This document shows positions 36,914-49,932 of a DNA stretch of 64,000 nucleotides, one piece after another; position 1 is the stretch's first letter; each line of letters opens with the position of its first letter. The notes below the pieces were generated by a model. The model worked only from the letters and a program-made list of their open reading frames with translations. It did no database searches and was not told where the DNA came from. Source of the stretch: Adineta steineri (Eukaryota; Rotifera; Eurotatoria; Adinetida; Adinetidae); assembly GCA_905250115.1 (NCBI GenBank), contig CAJNOI010000165.1, forward strand, positions 1 to 64,000, written 5' to 3'. Both the position numbers and the translations under genes were made by a program.

Positions 36914-38948
36914 AAGAAAAGGCTGAGCAGCGATAACTAAATAGTCAAGTTCAATCTCATTAATTTCATTTCGTCTGCACACTAATAATTATTCAATTAC
37001 TATAATATCATCAATTTTTTTGAAAAGTAATTCTAGTCATTCTATTTTTATTGTTAAATTGGTTATATAAAATACTAACAATTTTATTTATTTTTTGTCA
37101 AAATAAAAGAATAATATATTTATTTCTAAATTACAACATGTTTATTGATCGTGACTCATACGCTATGAATATTTCGTAAGAATAAATAAAAATATTTCAT
37201 TTTCAAATAAATTATGGAATAATAGTTTTTCGTTCAATTATATTGCTAATAAAATTCCTCAGCTGATGAATCCAAAACTTTTCTATGTTAAGAATATATT
37301 TAAATACTAGACAATAGTTTGCTGTTGTTTTTAATAATGATTTTCATTTAACTTTTTCATTCGTACAATTACTTCAGATAAAATTTCTGTGATCGATTCC
37401 TAGAAAATAGAAAATATTAAGTTTTGATGAGAGAGATTGCAGTTCTCAAGTGATAAAATATACTGGAACAGCACCTTGGAAATTATATGCAACCGATATA
37501 GATAACTATACAACGAATAAATAGAGTACCATAATGTACAAGAAAAAAAAGGTACAATAGTGTTACGTTTTGTTTTTCCACACGGACAAAGCATAGTTAG
37601 AAGGAAACCTTTATTACTCTTGGAAAGCTCGTTTACTGTGAAAAAAAATTTCATTTAAATAAAGATTTTTATAGAAAATTGAAGCGTAAAGAGAAATAGA
37701 TCCACTTAAGGATTCTTTTTGTAACGATGTACTGCGATAGAAATATCTTTCTAACAAGTGGAGACTTTAATGGAAAACACTCATTTATATTGTATAAATA
37801 GAACAAGAAAATATACATCGAATAGCGATTAAACCAAGTTTCTTATCTTCATAGTTTTTGAGATAATTGAAAAATATTGCGTCAAAAAAAGGAAAAGCGT
37901 TACATTTGAACAAGTCTGCATACATACAGAATATATTTTTTCAAATATAGTATTTGCATCCTAAAACTTGAGTATATTTAATTGAAATCTTCTTATTATA
38001 GTTTTCTATAAAAACTGCTGTAAAAGGGATTTAACTAAATAGATTCTATTTTTAGGATTCAAACAATACATTTGAAAAAATACAAATAACTTTGATAGGT
38101 ATTAACATAATACTTATACTAATGCTAAAGTATTAAATTAGTTTTTTTAAACCCTAATACAATGCTAATACTATTAGCCTATATTTCTAATTAATAATAA
38201 AGGTCACTAAAATAATAATAGAGTAAAGATTAGTTGACATGAACAAAAAATAAAATTCATACATAGCTGTTCATCAAATAAGTGTGTAAAAAAACCCGGT
38301 AAATATATAGCAGTAATTGAAATGTTATGAGAGAATCAAAAGAGCGAAAGAAAATTAAATAAATCGTTAAATATTAATGAAATAGGAAAATACTAGTGAT
38401 TCTGGTTATTAATAATATATTATTAGATCAATAATGAACGTTATTGACTGTGCAATTAGATAGAAAAAAATAACTGTTGTATATAATTTACTTTATCGTA
38501 ATGATAAAAAACTGTTTTAAAGAATAATGAAGCAATCAACAATTACAAGCGTAGAAAACCGGCATACGATGAAATTTCTATTCTTTTTTTCTTTAAAATA
38601 TTTAACAATAGATAATTTATTTATTTGCGAATACAAATCTTAGAATTATATTTTGAAATTAACAACATCTAGTAAAGAATAAATTTTAAAAATCAATTGA
38701 AATACTAATTTATATACAATGATTTAAATCAGCTATGTGTTTAATCGATGACAATAAATTTAATCTGATATACTAATTTAAAATTCGCCCTCTATAGACC
38801 TCTGTCGGCAAGTAACAGAAGTGGCTCTATATTCATCATATGTTGTGTTGTGTTGGGTGTATCATTAACGATGAAGTAATCAACATAGTTTTACTTACAT
38901 GCGTCGTTTAAAATAAAATTTACTATATTAAAATCAATACTTAGCAAT
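36914..38948. other. Intergenic, no supported gene
   Basis: About 2 kb of very A+T-rich sequence. The open frame at 37400-37654 (-) has no recognisable features. The last bases form an acceptor-like ACTTAG 4 nt before the next start codon. Confidence 0.4.
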
Positions 38949-41805
38949 ATGTTATGCAATAATAAACATTGTTATCGATTAATAGGAAAAGTTTCCTATC
39001 AATCTCAACGTTTATTTACTCAAACTCGTCAATTAAAAGATTTAGAACAGATTTATGAATTACTTAAAGAAGAATCATTATGTAAAATACAGATTTTTTT
39101 CAAAAATAAAAATATTTTCGATTTTTTTGTAGCTTCACAATCATCATATTCAGAACATATGAATCCAGCTGGAATATTTGCTAATAATGAATTAGATTTA
39201 CATAAAATAAAAGTCTATGGTTTTGATTTCGGTTCGTTTTTTTTATTTTAAAATTTTAAAAATAATTTCTCTTTTTAAATAGATTATACATTAGCAAGAT
39301 ATAAATCAACGTTACATTCCTTAATTTATGATCATACAAAAGCGTATCTTGTGAAAAATTTAAGAGTAAAACTAATTTTTATTTTTAATTTAAATATCAT
39401 ATTTATCTGTGTTATTTTCAAATAAAGTATCCTGAGCAAATAAAGGATTTTTGTTTTCGACCTGGTATGGGTGCACGTGGTCTTCATTTAGATATAAAAC
39501 GTGGATGGTTAATGAAAGTTGATAGTTATCATAATATTCAATTAGGAACTGTTTATCAGTAAATCGAATTTAATATTTAAAATTTGTATTTTTTTCTTTT
39601 CTAAAGTGGTATGCGACAAGTAAGCGATCAAGAAGTTATCGATGCACATCATGGTACAAAATTATCTGTTGAGGAAGTTGGTTATCTTGGTATGACATCA
39701 AATATGTTTCAATATGTTGATATATTTACGATACCAGAAATCACCATCTTACGAGATGTAATACAGGTATAGAGAAAAGATATTAGAAAAACTATTGATT
39801 TGAAATAATTAATGATTGATTATTTAGTTTTTTATTGATAATAGTATTCCATTTGCTGCTGAATATGTACATTATGATGTTCGAGTATGTATTTAAAGAA
39901 AATAAGACTTAATAAAAATTGATTTCTTTTGATAAAATATAAAGGAAGCTGTTGGTGCTTTTCATAAAAGTGGTATAATGCATCAATTAGTTGGACAAGA
40001 TGCAGGTAAAGTATTTCATACTAGATATTGATTGAATATTAAAGTAATTATTTTTTATTTAGAAACTTATTTTGAAGAAAATTCTCGTTTAAGACCGTTT
40101 TTACAACGACTTCGTGATGCTAATAAGCAATTATTTTTAATAACAAATAGTGCCTATTGGTATGTTAATCGTGGTATGACATCTTTACTTGGAGCGAAAT
40201 GGCAAGATTTCTTTGATATTGTCATATGTCAAGCTAGAAAACCATCATTTTTTGGTGCACTCAAAAGGTTTTTATAAATCATTATCTTATGGCATGAACT
40301 AATTTATTCAAAAATATATATTATTTAGACCATTTAGAGAAATAAATATTAATAATAATTCGAAATCTTGGGATCGTGTTTCGAAATTAGAAAAAGGAAA
40401 AGTCTACGTTGAAGTAAAATAAAATCTTCCTAAGAAAAATAGGACTTTTATATAATTGTTTTATTTAAAGGGTAATCTTACAACTCTTGCTGAAATAACA
40501 CATTGGCAAGGTCATGATGTACTTTATATTGGTGATCATATTTATGGTGATTTAGCAGTATGTATATTTATATTTTCGAATATAGTTATACGGAAATATT
40601 TGTTTTTCTTAGGATTTATTTTTAACACATGGATGGAGAACAGGTGCAATATTAGAAGAAGTTGAAGTAAGTTTTTTTTGTTATTTAATAATAGATAAAA
40701 ATTTATAATTACTTCAAAGGACGAAATTAATATTATTAATTCTGAAACATTCCAAAAAACTATGCGATGGGTAAATATTCACTTTCTTTTCGAATAAAAA
40801 ATTATCGAATTTTTTTTATTTATATAGCTAAATGTTCTTCAATGGTTAATTGATCAATTACAAGTAAGTTATCTAATTAAAATATAAGAAACTATTTCGA
40901 AACTTCTAATTATATTTCTCTATTATTTTATCTTATTAAACTAAATCATTTTCCTGAGTTATACGGACTCTAGCGGCTTTTCTGTTAAAAGTAAACTTAA
41001 TAATCGTCAGTACCTTCATTATGATATGAGATATCGAATAGAAGAAAATCATCTCGAAGAAGTTAGTCAGATTAAAATAATTATCTTTATTCTGAATATT
41101 TTCATATATCTGACATTATCAATCAATAGATATTACAAATGGATGATTTGTAAAAGTAAAAAAAGGAAATTCTGCTGATTATATAAATAATAACTGGTAA
41201 ACAATATTGTGGCTTGACATTCCTAATTCCACTAATCCTATTTCTCATACTATCATTAGTAAAAGCTATTTTAGTATAAAATTTCACTTGATAACTAATA
41301 ATATTCACATTAGAAATTTGGAATAATAAATATTTTATTTATTAAAAAAATGTTTACTTGCAGATCATTCCTGGTCCTGAAGCTGATATTCTAATGAAAA
41401 GTTGGGTTGCTGAACGTGAAGAAGAAAGGTAAAAATAATCTAAAACTACATATTTATTTAAATATTTTCGATTTATTTCTAGAACAAAATCTCGTGATTA
41501 TTTTAATCCTTATTTTGGTTCTATATTTCGTACATATACAGTACCAACATATTTTCATCGACGTTTAGCACGTTTTGCTGATGTTTATACATCAAATGTT
41601 TGTAATTTTCTCAATTATCCAGTAAATAATCAAAAAATATTTTTTTTATTAAACAAATTATAAATAAATTTTTTTCTAGCTTGATTATATATTTTTTCCA
41701 CGTCGTATGGCATTAGCACATGAAAATGTGTTACCGACACCTGATATTGATTTATTATTGATGAAAACTGCTCAAGAAGCTATGCGTTTCGAAACCAAAC
41801 TTTAA
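38949..41805 (+). CDS. HAD-type 5'-nucleotidase domain protein (NT5DC2/NT5DC3-like)
   Basis: Sixteen exons, 523 aa: 38949-39081, 39133-39231, 39283-39365, 39428-39558, 39607-39766, 39828-39884, 39945-40005, 40063-40267, 40329-40413, 40471-40557, 40613-40666, 40720-40770, 40828-40863, 41364-41428, 41483-41621 and 41680-41805. All junctions keep frame. The first intron is 51 bp and stop-free, so it is easily mistaken for coding. HAD motif I is YGFDFDYTLA (residues ~73-82), with FLITNSAYWYVNRGM carrying motif II and LYIGDHIYGDLADL motif IV. ANNELDLHKIKVYGFDFDYT and PEEVGYLGMTSNMF-like segments match cytosolic-II/NT5DC nucleotidases. The Arg/Gln-rich N-terminus (CYRLIGKVSYQSQRLF) looks like a mitochondrial presequence, as in NT5DC2/3. 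The family's substrate is not settled. The only long intron is 500 bp before exon 14. Confidence 0.88.
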
Positions 41806-41983
41806 AAAAACTGATTCCAAATTTGTATTTACACTAGCATTCTATTATATTTTTTCTTTTTGTTGTTATTGATATTGTCGTTTTTATTTTTTGTATACTG
41901 TGTTAAAACGATTAACATAATAGATATAGATTTTTAGATAATACGATAATTCTCTTTTTTTACAACAAAATAAAAGAAAAACG

Positions 41984-42825
41984 ATGTACGGAATATTATT
42001 CGATCTTGATGGTACATTAGTAGATTCAGATCCAATACATTTTGAAGCATGGCAAAAAATTCTTGCAGAAATAAATGTCAATGAAGCTTTAATTGATCGA
42101 GAATTTTTTGATAAACATATATCTGGTAGAATTTGGAATTTTTTTTTTCTTAATACTATCTATATATATATATAATGTAGGTCGATTAAATGCAGATATA
42201 ACTCGTGAATTTTTTCCAGAATTATCCGAAGAAGAACAAGAAAAAATGGCTACTAAGAAAGAATTATTATTCCGTCAATTAGCCAAAGAGAAACTTCAAC
42301 CAACAAGAGGTCTTGATAAAATACTTAAATATATCGAACAAAATCGATCAAAATTAAAAATCGGTTAAATATAAAATAACAAAATTCTAATTGAAATGCA
42401 TATTTTTATTTCAAGGTCTAGCAACAAATGCTCCTCGTTTAATTGTTGATTTTGAATTAGGTGTAGTAAATCTTGATGAAAAAAAATTCTTTGATGCTGC
42501 TCTTATTGCTGAAGAATTCGGTATTGGTAAGTTTAAGATTGTAATTATATCTCTATATTTATTCTTTCTATTGTCAAATAAAGGTAAACCAAAACCAGAT
42601 ATTTATTTAGAATTAGCACGACGTTTAAATGTTGATAAAAATTCATGTATTATCTTTGAAGATTCCATCTCAGGTGTTCAAGCTGGTGTTGCTGCTAATA
42701 TAAAAACTATTGGTGTATTAACATCCGCAAAAAAAGAAACATTAGAAAAACTTGGAACATGGAGAACAGTAAAAGATTTTCAAGAAATTGATCTTGATGA
42801 AATTTGGAATGCAATTGAGAATTGA
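41984..42825 (+). CDS. HAD superfamily hydrolase, beta-phosphoglucomutase-like
   Basis: Four exons: 41984-42125, 42181-42363, 42416-42526 and 42584-42825, all phase 1, giving 225 aa. Motif I is FDLDGTLVDSDPIHFEAW (nucleophile D7, acid/base D9). The cap carries an RLNADITREFFPELSEEEQE segment. Motif II Thr is in GLATNAPR, motif III Lys in GKPKPD, and motif IV acids are in IIFEDSISGVQAG. This is the beta-PGM/phosphatase branch with a small helical cap, acting on small phosphorylated metabolites; the exact substrate cannot be read off. It lies 178 bp downstream of the 5'-nucleotidase gene, another HAD protein, but the two are distant subfamilies. The ATG follows an acceptor-like AAAAG by 7 nt. 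Confidence 0.9.
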
Positions 42826-42910
42826 AATAGTTTATTTTGAAAACAAACAATATCAATCAGAAAAAATTCACTAAGTTTTATTGCTTCCCCTTTTTTTTTT
42901 GTATTATTTA

Positions 42911-43519
42911 TTATTCGATTTTATATGTAATCAATATCGAATAATACATATCATCAGAATATATACCCATAACTACACATTTTGTAGCATGATCAGATAT
43001 TACAGTTGGAATTTCAAGTTTATAAATGTCATTTTGATAAGATCTCCCTTTAATTAATGTTTGTTCATCAATTTGTAATTGTACATCATGAACATTAGGT
43101 GCACGAATAATAATATGAGATGGTAAATTTTTTCGTGAAAGAATACCATTCATTGGTGTTATTAATTCACATCGAAGTCTATTGAATATATTAGTTGTAA
43201 TTGGATAAGATTTTGATTCAGTTTTCTGTTCAATATATATGTCAAATCGAACAGCAGTCAACCATTGCTCATCTTTTTCATTGTCTAAAGCCCAAATAAA
43301 AAGACGATGATGTCCAATTGTAGATGGCGAATGAAAACATTCCCATAAACGTGTACTATGATTATAATGAGTTAAACATGTACCAGGATTTTCATTTATT
43401 TCAAGATGATCAACAGTCATTTGAAGACGTATACGATCTGGTGCACGAAAAATGAATTTATTTGGAATAGTTGATATAATGTCAAGTGAATATGTATGAA
43501 AGGGTGGCCAAAAACGCAT
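42911..43519 (-). CDS. KY/hillarin-like Ig-fold repeat protein
   Basis: Single-exon 202-aa protein starting MRFWPPFHTYSLDIIS. Two similar beta-rich repeats are visible: NKFIFRAPDRIRLQMTVDHL to HHRLFIWALDN (residues ~20-95), and SHIIIRAPNVHDVQLQI to CVVMGIYSDDMYYSILI (~125-200). The paired 'RAP...L.' strands and the FWPPF opening resemble the C-terminal domains of kyphoscoliosis peptidase/hillarin proteins. The transglutaminase-like protease domain that normally precedes them is absent. Assignment by eye only. The gene is convergent with the HAD hydrolase, 85 bp apart. Confidence 0.55.
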   Translation of the reverse strand: MRFWPPFHTYSLDIISTIPNKFIFRAPDRIRLQMTVDHLEINENPGTCLTHYNHSTRLWECFHSPSTIGHHRLFIWALDNEKDEQWLTAVRFDIYIEQKTESKSYPITTNIFNRLRCELITPMNGILSRKNLPSHIIIRAPNVHDVQLQIDEQTLIKGRSYQNDIYKLEIPTVISDHATKCVVMGIYSDDMYYSILITYKIE

Positions 43520-45997
43520 ATTATTGTTGTTGTTTTTTATTGTATTTGAAATATTGACGATAAAAAATTCTTGTAATTTGATTTAGTAACTCAAGTGAGC
43601 TTTGTCAATGTTGTATTTATATGAATCTATTTGTTAACCGATGAAGAGCAGAAGACGAAGAAGAAGAAGAGAAAAAGAAGAAAAGGAGCAAAAACAACAT
43701 TAACAACTTTTTTTGCAATATTATCCATTTGCATTAGAAATCAGTTTTTTCTTCTTCATTCAAGTGAAAAGTCAAAAATAAATGCTTTTAACGTCATTTA
43801 CACAATATTTTCTCTTATTTATAAAATTCAATTATGTATATTAAAAAATCTCATTTTCTTAAAAGTCATTTGATTTGTTGTTATTTTTACTATGAAATTA
43901 TTAATCTATATAGAGAAATTTTCAGCCACTTGATTATAAGAAAGAAAAGAAACAAAATTGTCATAATAATAACTAAGAGATATTATTGTATTAAACTTGA
44001 GTAGTTTATTTGCAATAAAGAAAAACTTCTTATAGAAAAGACAATAGTCAAAAGACTGAGTGAAAGTAAATAGGAAACATATTTTCCTAACAATTGACCT
44101 TGCACTTGTTAAATAGATCATGAGTGTCTATTTTTCAGTTATATCTGACCATATAGAATTGTTTTATTAGATTAGCATTTCGAGAATAAATGAACAAAAT
44201 TTATATAGATTTATAACAACAAAAAACGACTGATTTATATCATTGAATCTAACCGATTAGAAGGATTCAATCGAATTCCCTTAGGCCTTTTCAATATAAT
44301 AAGAAAAAGAAAATGCCAATTATGAGTTTTTTTTTCTCTTTCTTTGCTCGACTGTTTTGTCCTTTGTCTTATTGTTCGTTCTTCTTTCTCTTTCCTTCTT
44401 TTACTATAATTACATATGATTTTTTTATCATCATGTTTCTTCTTGGGTCATCGAACACATAGTGTCGATCAAAACAAAAGACTTCGATTTTTTTTTTCTT
44501 TTCAATCATACTTATATTCAAAATATTGAATAGAAAATCTTAATACAATGATATTGACTTTTTTTTTGTTAGATGAAATTTGTTGCTCACCGTCAAGGAC
44601 AACAAAAAAAGAAAGAAGCATAACCGATAAATGGTTTCGATTATATATATATATATATATATTTATGTTGTTATTTTCGACAGACTGTTAAGACACTCAA
44701 TTGTCAATAAGCCGATTAGAATTTCGAACGACACACTATGCTTTCGCTTCCGCTTGGCAGCAAATCTGGTCCGTTTCAAAAATTCTATTAGACACATCCT
44801 TATCGTTCTTTTGCCTTAACAATATATATTGTCAAGGTCTGGACAACACATAAAAAAAATGGAAAAAAAATGACGCTAAATCTTAGCATCATCAACTATG
44901 AAGAAGACAGAGGGAGAATAAATGATGTAGATTATAAAACGACAAAGACGCAAACTAATGATGCAATCACTCGTGCCGCCCAGTGATCAGAGAGCTTACC
45001 CTAGGGATAAATATAAGGCTAACTATAACAGTCAAGCAAGACAGTAGAAAAAAAAAATGAATTCTCAAAAGAACATTTCATATTGATTGATTATAGAAGA
45101 ATAAAGACAAGAAATGAAAGATATAACCTTGATGCAGTCAATCATAATTTATAAGTTTTTTTTTCACCCTTGATGATTTTAATTCAATAGTAAATAGATA
45201 GGGGGCATAGTAACTGACTATGTATCATTCTATTCTATTCTTTCTTTCTTTTTTTTTATTTCTTCTGTCTTCAAGCAATACTTTGATGATATCTTATATT
45301 TATTTGATAGTAAGTGAGCTTTTCCTCGAGGGGTGAACACCAACAATGATGATTGACAAGTATGTCTTTCACTTCTTCTTCTTCTTAAGATTTACTATAT
45401 AAAAAAAAAAAGATTGAACGCATGATAATCAAGGTCATTCACATGTGGAATAAATGTCTATAGCCGAGAATAACAAAAAAACCATATTGTCTTCTTGTGA
45501 TTTTCCGCATTATTACACAATTGATCACTGAATGTCGATGTCTATATATCGTTCTATATTTCCTATGTTTCAATTTATATTTATTTATGTGCTCATATTC
45601 ATGTCTTTATTTTTTCATCATCATCATCACTCTGATCCTTTTTTTTCTTTCTTCTTCTGTTTCTTTTTTTTTTGCCTTTTTAAAGAGAATCAGAACACTG
45701 AGAGAGAGAGAGACAGAGAAAGAGATAGAGAGAAAGAAAAGAGCGAACGAGAGAGACTATAGCAAACAATATTGCTCAGTTCCATCGTTCTCTTTCGCTC
45801 ATTCGTTTGCCTACTATAATTGGCATGAAAATGCTCCCTCGGTGGTAGATATATTACATCTATATACACATACAAATAATTATTATACTACCATCATATT
45901 AGTTTTTATAAGCAAAAAAGAAATCCAACATCAACGACAAATTATCAATTATATTGATACATTAGTAAAAAACACGACCATTAAGCATGAACTACGA
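43520..45997. other. Intergenic, low complexity
   Basis: About 2.5 kb. It contains a (GAA)-rich stretch near 43650, a (TA)n run near 44641-44662, poly-T tracts and a GA-rich run near 45698-45760. Open frames here (43631-43873, 44631-44819, the first part of 45497-46048) follow these low-complexity runs. No gene is supported, but the 3' part must hold the promoter of the Ig-domain gene. Confidence 0.4.
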
Positions 45998-47334
45998 ATG
46001 GTTGCCATTTTTGCCTTGATCTTTTTCATCTGTACTATACGTAAGTAATATGTGACACATACCATTTAATAATTAATTTTATCGAAAAAAGGCTATCTAT
46101 CTCTATCTATGCACCATGAAGATACATATGACGTCTAATGGTGATAGCATGTTGAGCACCATATGTAAATAAGAGGCGATTCTTGACGAAAAATGCTTGA
46201 AAAGAAAAGCATGTCGTATATATACAATGAATGTCAACTACTTATAGGTTTTTTTTCTTCTAATCTTGTTCAATTTCTAAACATTTGTACAGTATAGTTT
46301 GAACATAGATAAATCGATGATAAAATAGATAAGCTTTGTCGATGTCAAACAACACAATCAGTCAAACATGTCTTTCAGTCTTCCGTTTTATTTTATTTTT
46401 ATTAACATATTCATCATTAAGAGCATCACCATTATGTCCCGTCTTTCTCTCTGTATTGCCGGTCGAATTTCAGCGACATATTGCTCAAGTGATTCGTCAA
46501 TATCTCTATATAGAAGAATAACAGTTCAAGAGACAGTTTCAAGTAGGGTGGAACAACCAAATATAGCTTGAAGCATCTTGCGTGTTTGATTTCAAAGGAA
46601 TTATATAGTATATGTATATAATCAAAGTCTATGATTTGTCAGAAAAAGAGAAATATAGAGTTGAATCCTCATCTTCTTTCTTCATCTCTTCTCTTATTTT
46701 TTTTGTTATGTATAAATCTCATTTAAATTAACTGCAGAAAAAGAAAAGAGACAGTTCATTATCCTTTTTTTTACACTATCTTTGCTAACAAATTCATCTT
46801 CATTGTATTCTCTCTTGTCTTTTATTATATAGGTGCTCATCGTCCTTTATCCGTTGAACAACAATCACTCGAACAGGAATACACTATAACTAGTGTATTA
46901 ATGCAATCAGTTGTACTACCATGTAAAGCTGTATTACCCCATAGAGAACCTGACAGGGTAGGATGATAATTTAAAAAAAGAAGATTTTCTTTTAAATTCA
47001 TCACTGAATAGGTTATGTGGTATAAATTAACAAATCCTGGTCAAACAACGCTTAGTGTTGGCAAACATTTAATAACGAAAGATTCTCGTTTTAGTGTTGC
47101 ATATTATAGTGTTGATCATGGATTTTCACCGGCCAAATGGGATTTACATATTGCTAATGTACGTTTATCAGATGCAGCACGTTATCAATGTCATGTTATA
47201 ATAAAAGATAGTCCAAATTCTATTCGATCAAATGTGAAACTTATTGTAGAAGGTATGAAAATTAAAATCTACATATTCTATTTATATATATATATCAGTA
47301 TTTGCGTGAGAAAAAATACGAGCAGCAACTATAT

Positions 47335-47375
<41 letters not shown>

Positions 47376-48013
47376 AGAAGATAATCATGGTTGAGTAAAA
47401 CCAAGAGAGTAAACAGATATAGATGAAGGAGGTAATCTGAAAGATTAAATAGAAAAAATCTAGACATAGTCTATCAATAGAAAACAAACAAGTAACTATG
47501 TCTATATTATAGATATTATTGTTGACATTCAACCAACTGATGTTCTTTTGTCTCTTGGTGATTCAACACAATTTTCATGTAATTTCACTGGGGAATATCG
47601 TGTTCGACGTGAAAAAGTAACTTGGCTTAAAGGTATAAACTAATATTAGATAAAACAACAAAAAAAGAAGATGCGTTTTTTTTCGCTTTTTAATTTATTT
47701 TATTTATCTATTAATAGATGGTAAACCACTTATAACAGATGGAACCCGTGTGACAATATCAACTGAATTACCTAATGCAACAGTAACTACACTACAGATA
47801 GTTGCTTCTCAATTGAATGATAGTGGTTCATATCGTTGTTCAGATGGACATAGTGCACAAAGTAAAGAAGCAAAATTATATCTACGAGATACACATCAAC
47901 AAGTATTTCTTCGTTCATTTTCATCATCTTCTACTTCTTCTCTACTAACATTATTATCATTTCGAACAGTGTTTTGTTTTTTCATTTTTCATTTTTTTCT
48001 TTTTATTCTATAA
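45998..48013 (+). CDS. Two-Ig-domain cell-surface protein, probably GPI-anchored
   Basis: Six exons: 45998-46040, 46833-46957, 47012-47252, 47513-47632 and 47718-48013, preceded by the signal-peptide start in the first (five coding segments in all), 274 aa. The first exon encodes the signal peptide MVAIFALIFFICTI. Ig domain 1 (V-type) has Cys in SVVLPCKA, Trp in VMWYKL and DAARYQCHV. Ig domain 2 has TQFSCNF, VTWLKDGK and DSGSYRCSD. The C-terminus is a Ser-rich stretch, then a hydrophobic tail (TVFCFFIFHFFLFIL) with no cytosolic residues, as in GPI-anchored proteins. The layout resembles lachesin/IgLON adhesion molecules, which normally have three Ig domains. The signal exon is separated by a 792-bp intron and joined by phase (1), so it is less certain than the Ig exons. 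Confidence 0.8.
47335..47373. repeat. (TA)n microsatellite
   Basis: A TA dinucleotide run of about 38 bp in the intron between the two Ig domains. Confidence 0.9.
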
Positions 48014-48218
48014 ATTATGATAGTATTTAAAAAAAAAGAAGCACAGAAAAAGAAAAGACCTATTTTAACACATGCTGATGTAATTATATCTTTATACAAA
48101 AGGGAATGATATATATCTATAAGAAGAAAAAGAAAGAATTGATATCTTATCTTCTTTCGTGTACTTATTCTATTGACAAGATTCACATAGACAACTAACA
48201 TAAAGCAAATAAGACAAC

Positions 48219-48659
48219 ATGCTCAACGCATATCATACATCCGAACCTGCATTACAAATTGAAGTTATTTCACCAAAAATACAAGGTGTTGGTTCAAAAC
48301 GATATGTTGAATATACAGTTAAAATGAAAACAACTTTACCAGTATTTAATTCAACGGAATCAACTGTTCAACGACGTTATTCAGATTTTGAATGGTTACA
48401 TAAAGAATTAGAACAGGCTGATACAAAAATCGTTGTACCATCATTACCAAATAAAGCTTGGCAAAGACAATTACCATTTCGAAAAGATGAAGGTCTTTTT
48501 CAAGAAGATTTTATTGAAGAACGACGACGTGGTTTAGAAACATTCATTAATAAAATTGCTGCACATCCATTAGCACAAAATGAACGTTCATTACATGCTT
48601 TTTTATTAGAACCTGAAATTGATTTAAGTCAATATACACGTGGCAAAGTAAAGCATTAA
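48219..48659 (+). CDS. SNX3: Sorting nexin 3
   Basis: Intron-less 146-aa protein that is almost entirely a PX domain. It has the phosphate-binding RRYSDFEWL (residues 52-60), the proline-rich loop LPNKAWQRQLPF, and ERRRGLETFINKIAAHPLAQ. These are the PtdIns3P contacts of the SNX3/SNX12 group. SNX3 has no BAR domain and works with retromer on early endosomes to recycle cargo such as Wntless. The length fits (about 160 aa in vertebrates) with a shorter N-terminus. It starts 205 bp downstream of the Ig gene on the same strand. Confidence 0.93.
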   Translation: MLNAYHTSEPALQIEVISPKIQGVGSKRYVEYTVKMKTTLPVFNSTESTVQRRYSDFEWLHKELEQADTKIVVPSLPNKAWQRQLPFRKDEGLFQEDFIEERRRGLETFINKIAAHPLAQNERSLHAFLLEPEIDLSQYTRGKVKH

Positions 48660-49932
48660 GAGAAGAAAAAGAATAGAAGAATAATTTTTTTTTGCTATTT
48701 CATTATTTTTGTTAATAAAAAAAAGAAATTTATTGATTATCATTACTTGTATAACAAATAATCAAACAGGAAATCCTTTTATTTAATAAAAAGAAGATAT
48801 TCTCGCTTTTTTTTATATAATCATATGACACTAATGTCATCGTTTCACTTTTTTTTATTTGACACTTTTACAACTAATGACTGACATGATAATGAATAGA
48901 AATGTCTTAAATTTTTCTACAAGAAGATTATACGACTTATTACATAGATTTAATATCCATATGAAATGAACGACTTTTGACAAAATTAGTTTTTATACTA
49001 TATTTTCCTTCATTCTATGTATTTACTTTGAAATCATTTATGATTGTTATTCGAGCATACTCATATAAATTCGTTTAAAAATAGATTTTTTTGTTGAAAA
49101 ATGAAAAAGAATTAGTTCCGAAAGGCTCAAGTCACGTCGGGTACAGAGAATCAATAAGATGAAAGAAATTATTTGAACTACTTTTCATTCATTCGGATCG
49201 ATTTGAAATCAATCAATATTAGTTAAAAATACTACGTTTCTTTGCTTACAAGAAAATAGTAAGGACAAATTCTGATTTTATAGACTACGTTAACTTCACT
49301 GTTTGTAAGAATTCTATTTTCATACTGATGTAGTTTATTACAGTCATCAGATAAACTGTTTCCGTCTTGATTTTTTTCTAAGTATTTCTAATGATAGAAT
49401 AAATGAATACTAGTATCATTTGTTTTCAATAAAAACTATATTTATATATATTTCCTTCATCATAAAATACAGATAATATGTCTTATTAGACAATATTTAA
49501 ATGTGTTTAGAGATGATTAATAAATCATTATTTGTCCTTATGTATTTGCTATTCATAAGTATTTCTTTTGTTTTTAAAACACTTTCTTTCATTGCAAAGT
49601 AATGAAAACAAAAATACGAATATATAAGGTAAAATCATTGATTTAGTTTTTTTGTTTGTTTATATAAGTGAACGATTCAAATAAAGAAAAAGAGAGTAAC
49701 AAGATGTGAGAAAGAAAAACACTTTCGCTTTTTTTTTGTTTCTATGTATCGTTGTATTTATTTTATATTTTATATTTTTCATTCAAACTTATGATGTCGA
49801 CGATTTAATTTCAACATATGATTATTTGAATTTAAAGAAAAGAAGAATTCTTATTGATAACAAGTAAGATTTGTAAAAATGATTCGAATCTTTTGAATAT
49901 ATATATATTTTTTTTAGAAAAATTAATTCATA
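48660..49932. other. Intergenic, no supported gene
   Basis: About 1.3 kb of A+T-rich DNA. It ends with a TATATATATTTTTTTTAG acceptor-like sequence 15 nt before the next ATG. Nothing else is seen. Confidence 0.45.

Noticed and set aside
45497-45997. Upstream part of a 183-codon frame before the Ig-gene start
   Set aside because: Consists of poly-Phe and Arg/Glu runs from poly-T and GA microsatellites; the later ATG at 45998 gives a normal signal peptide.
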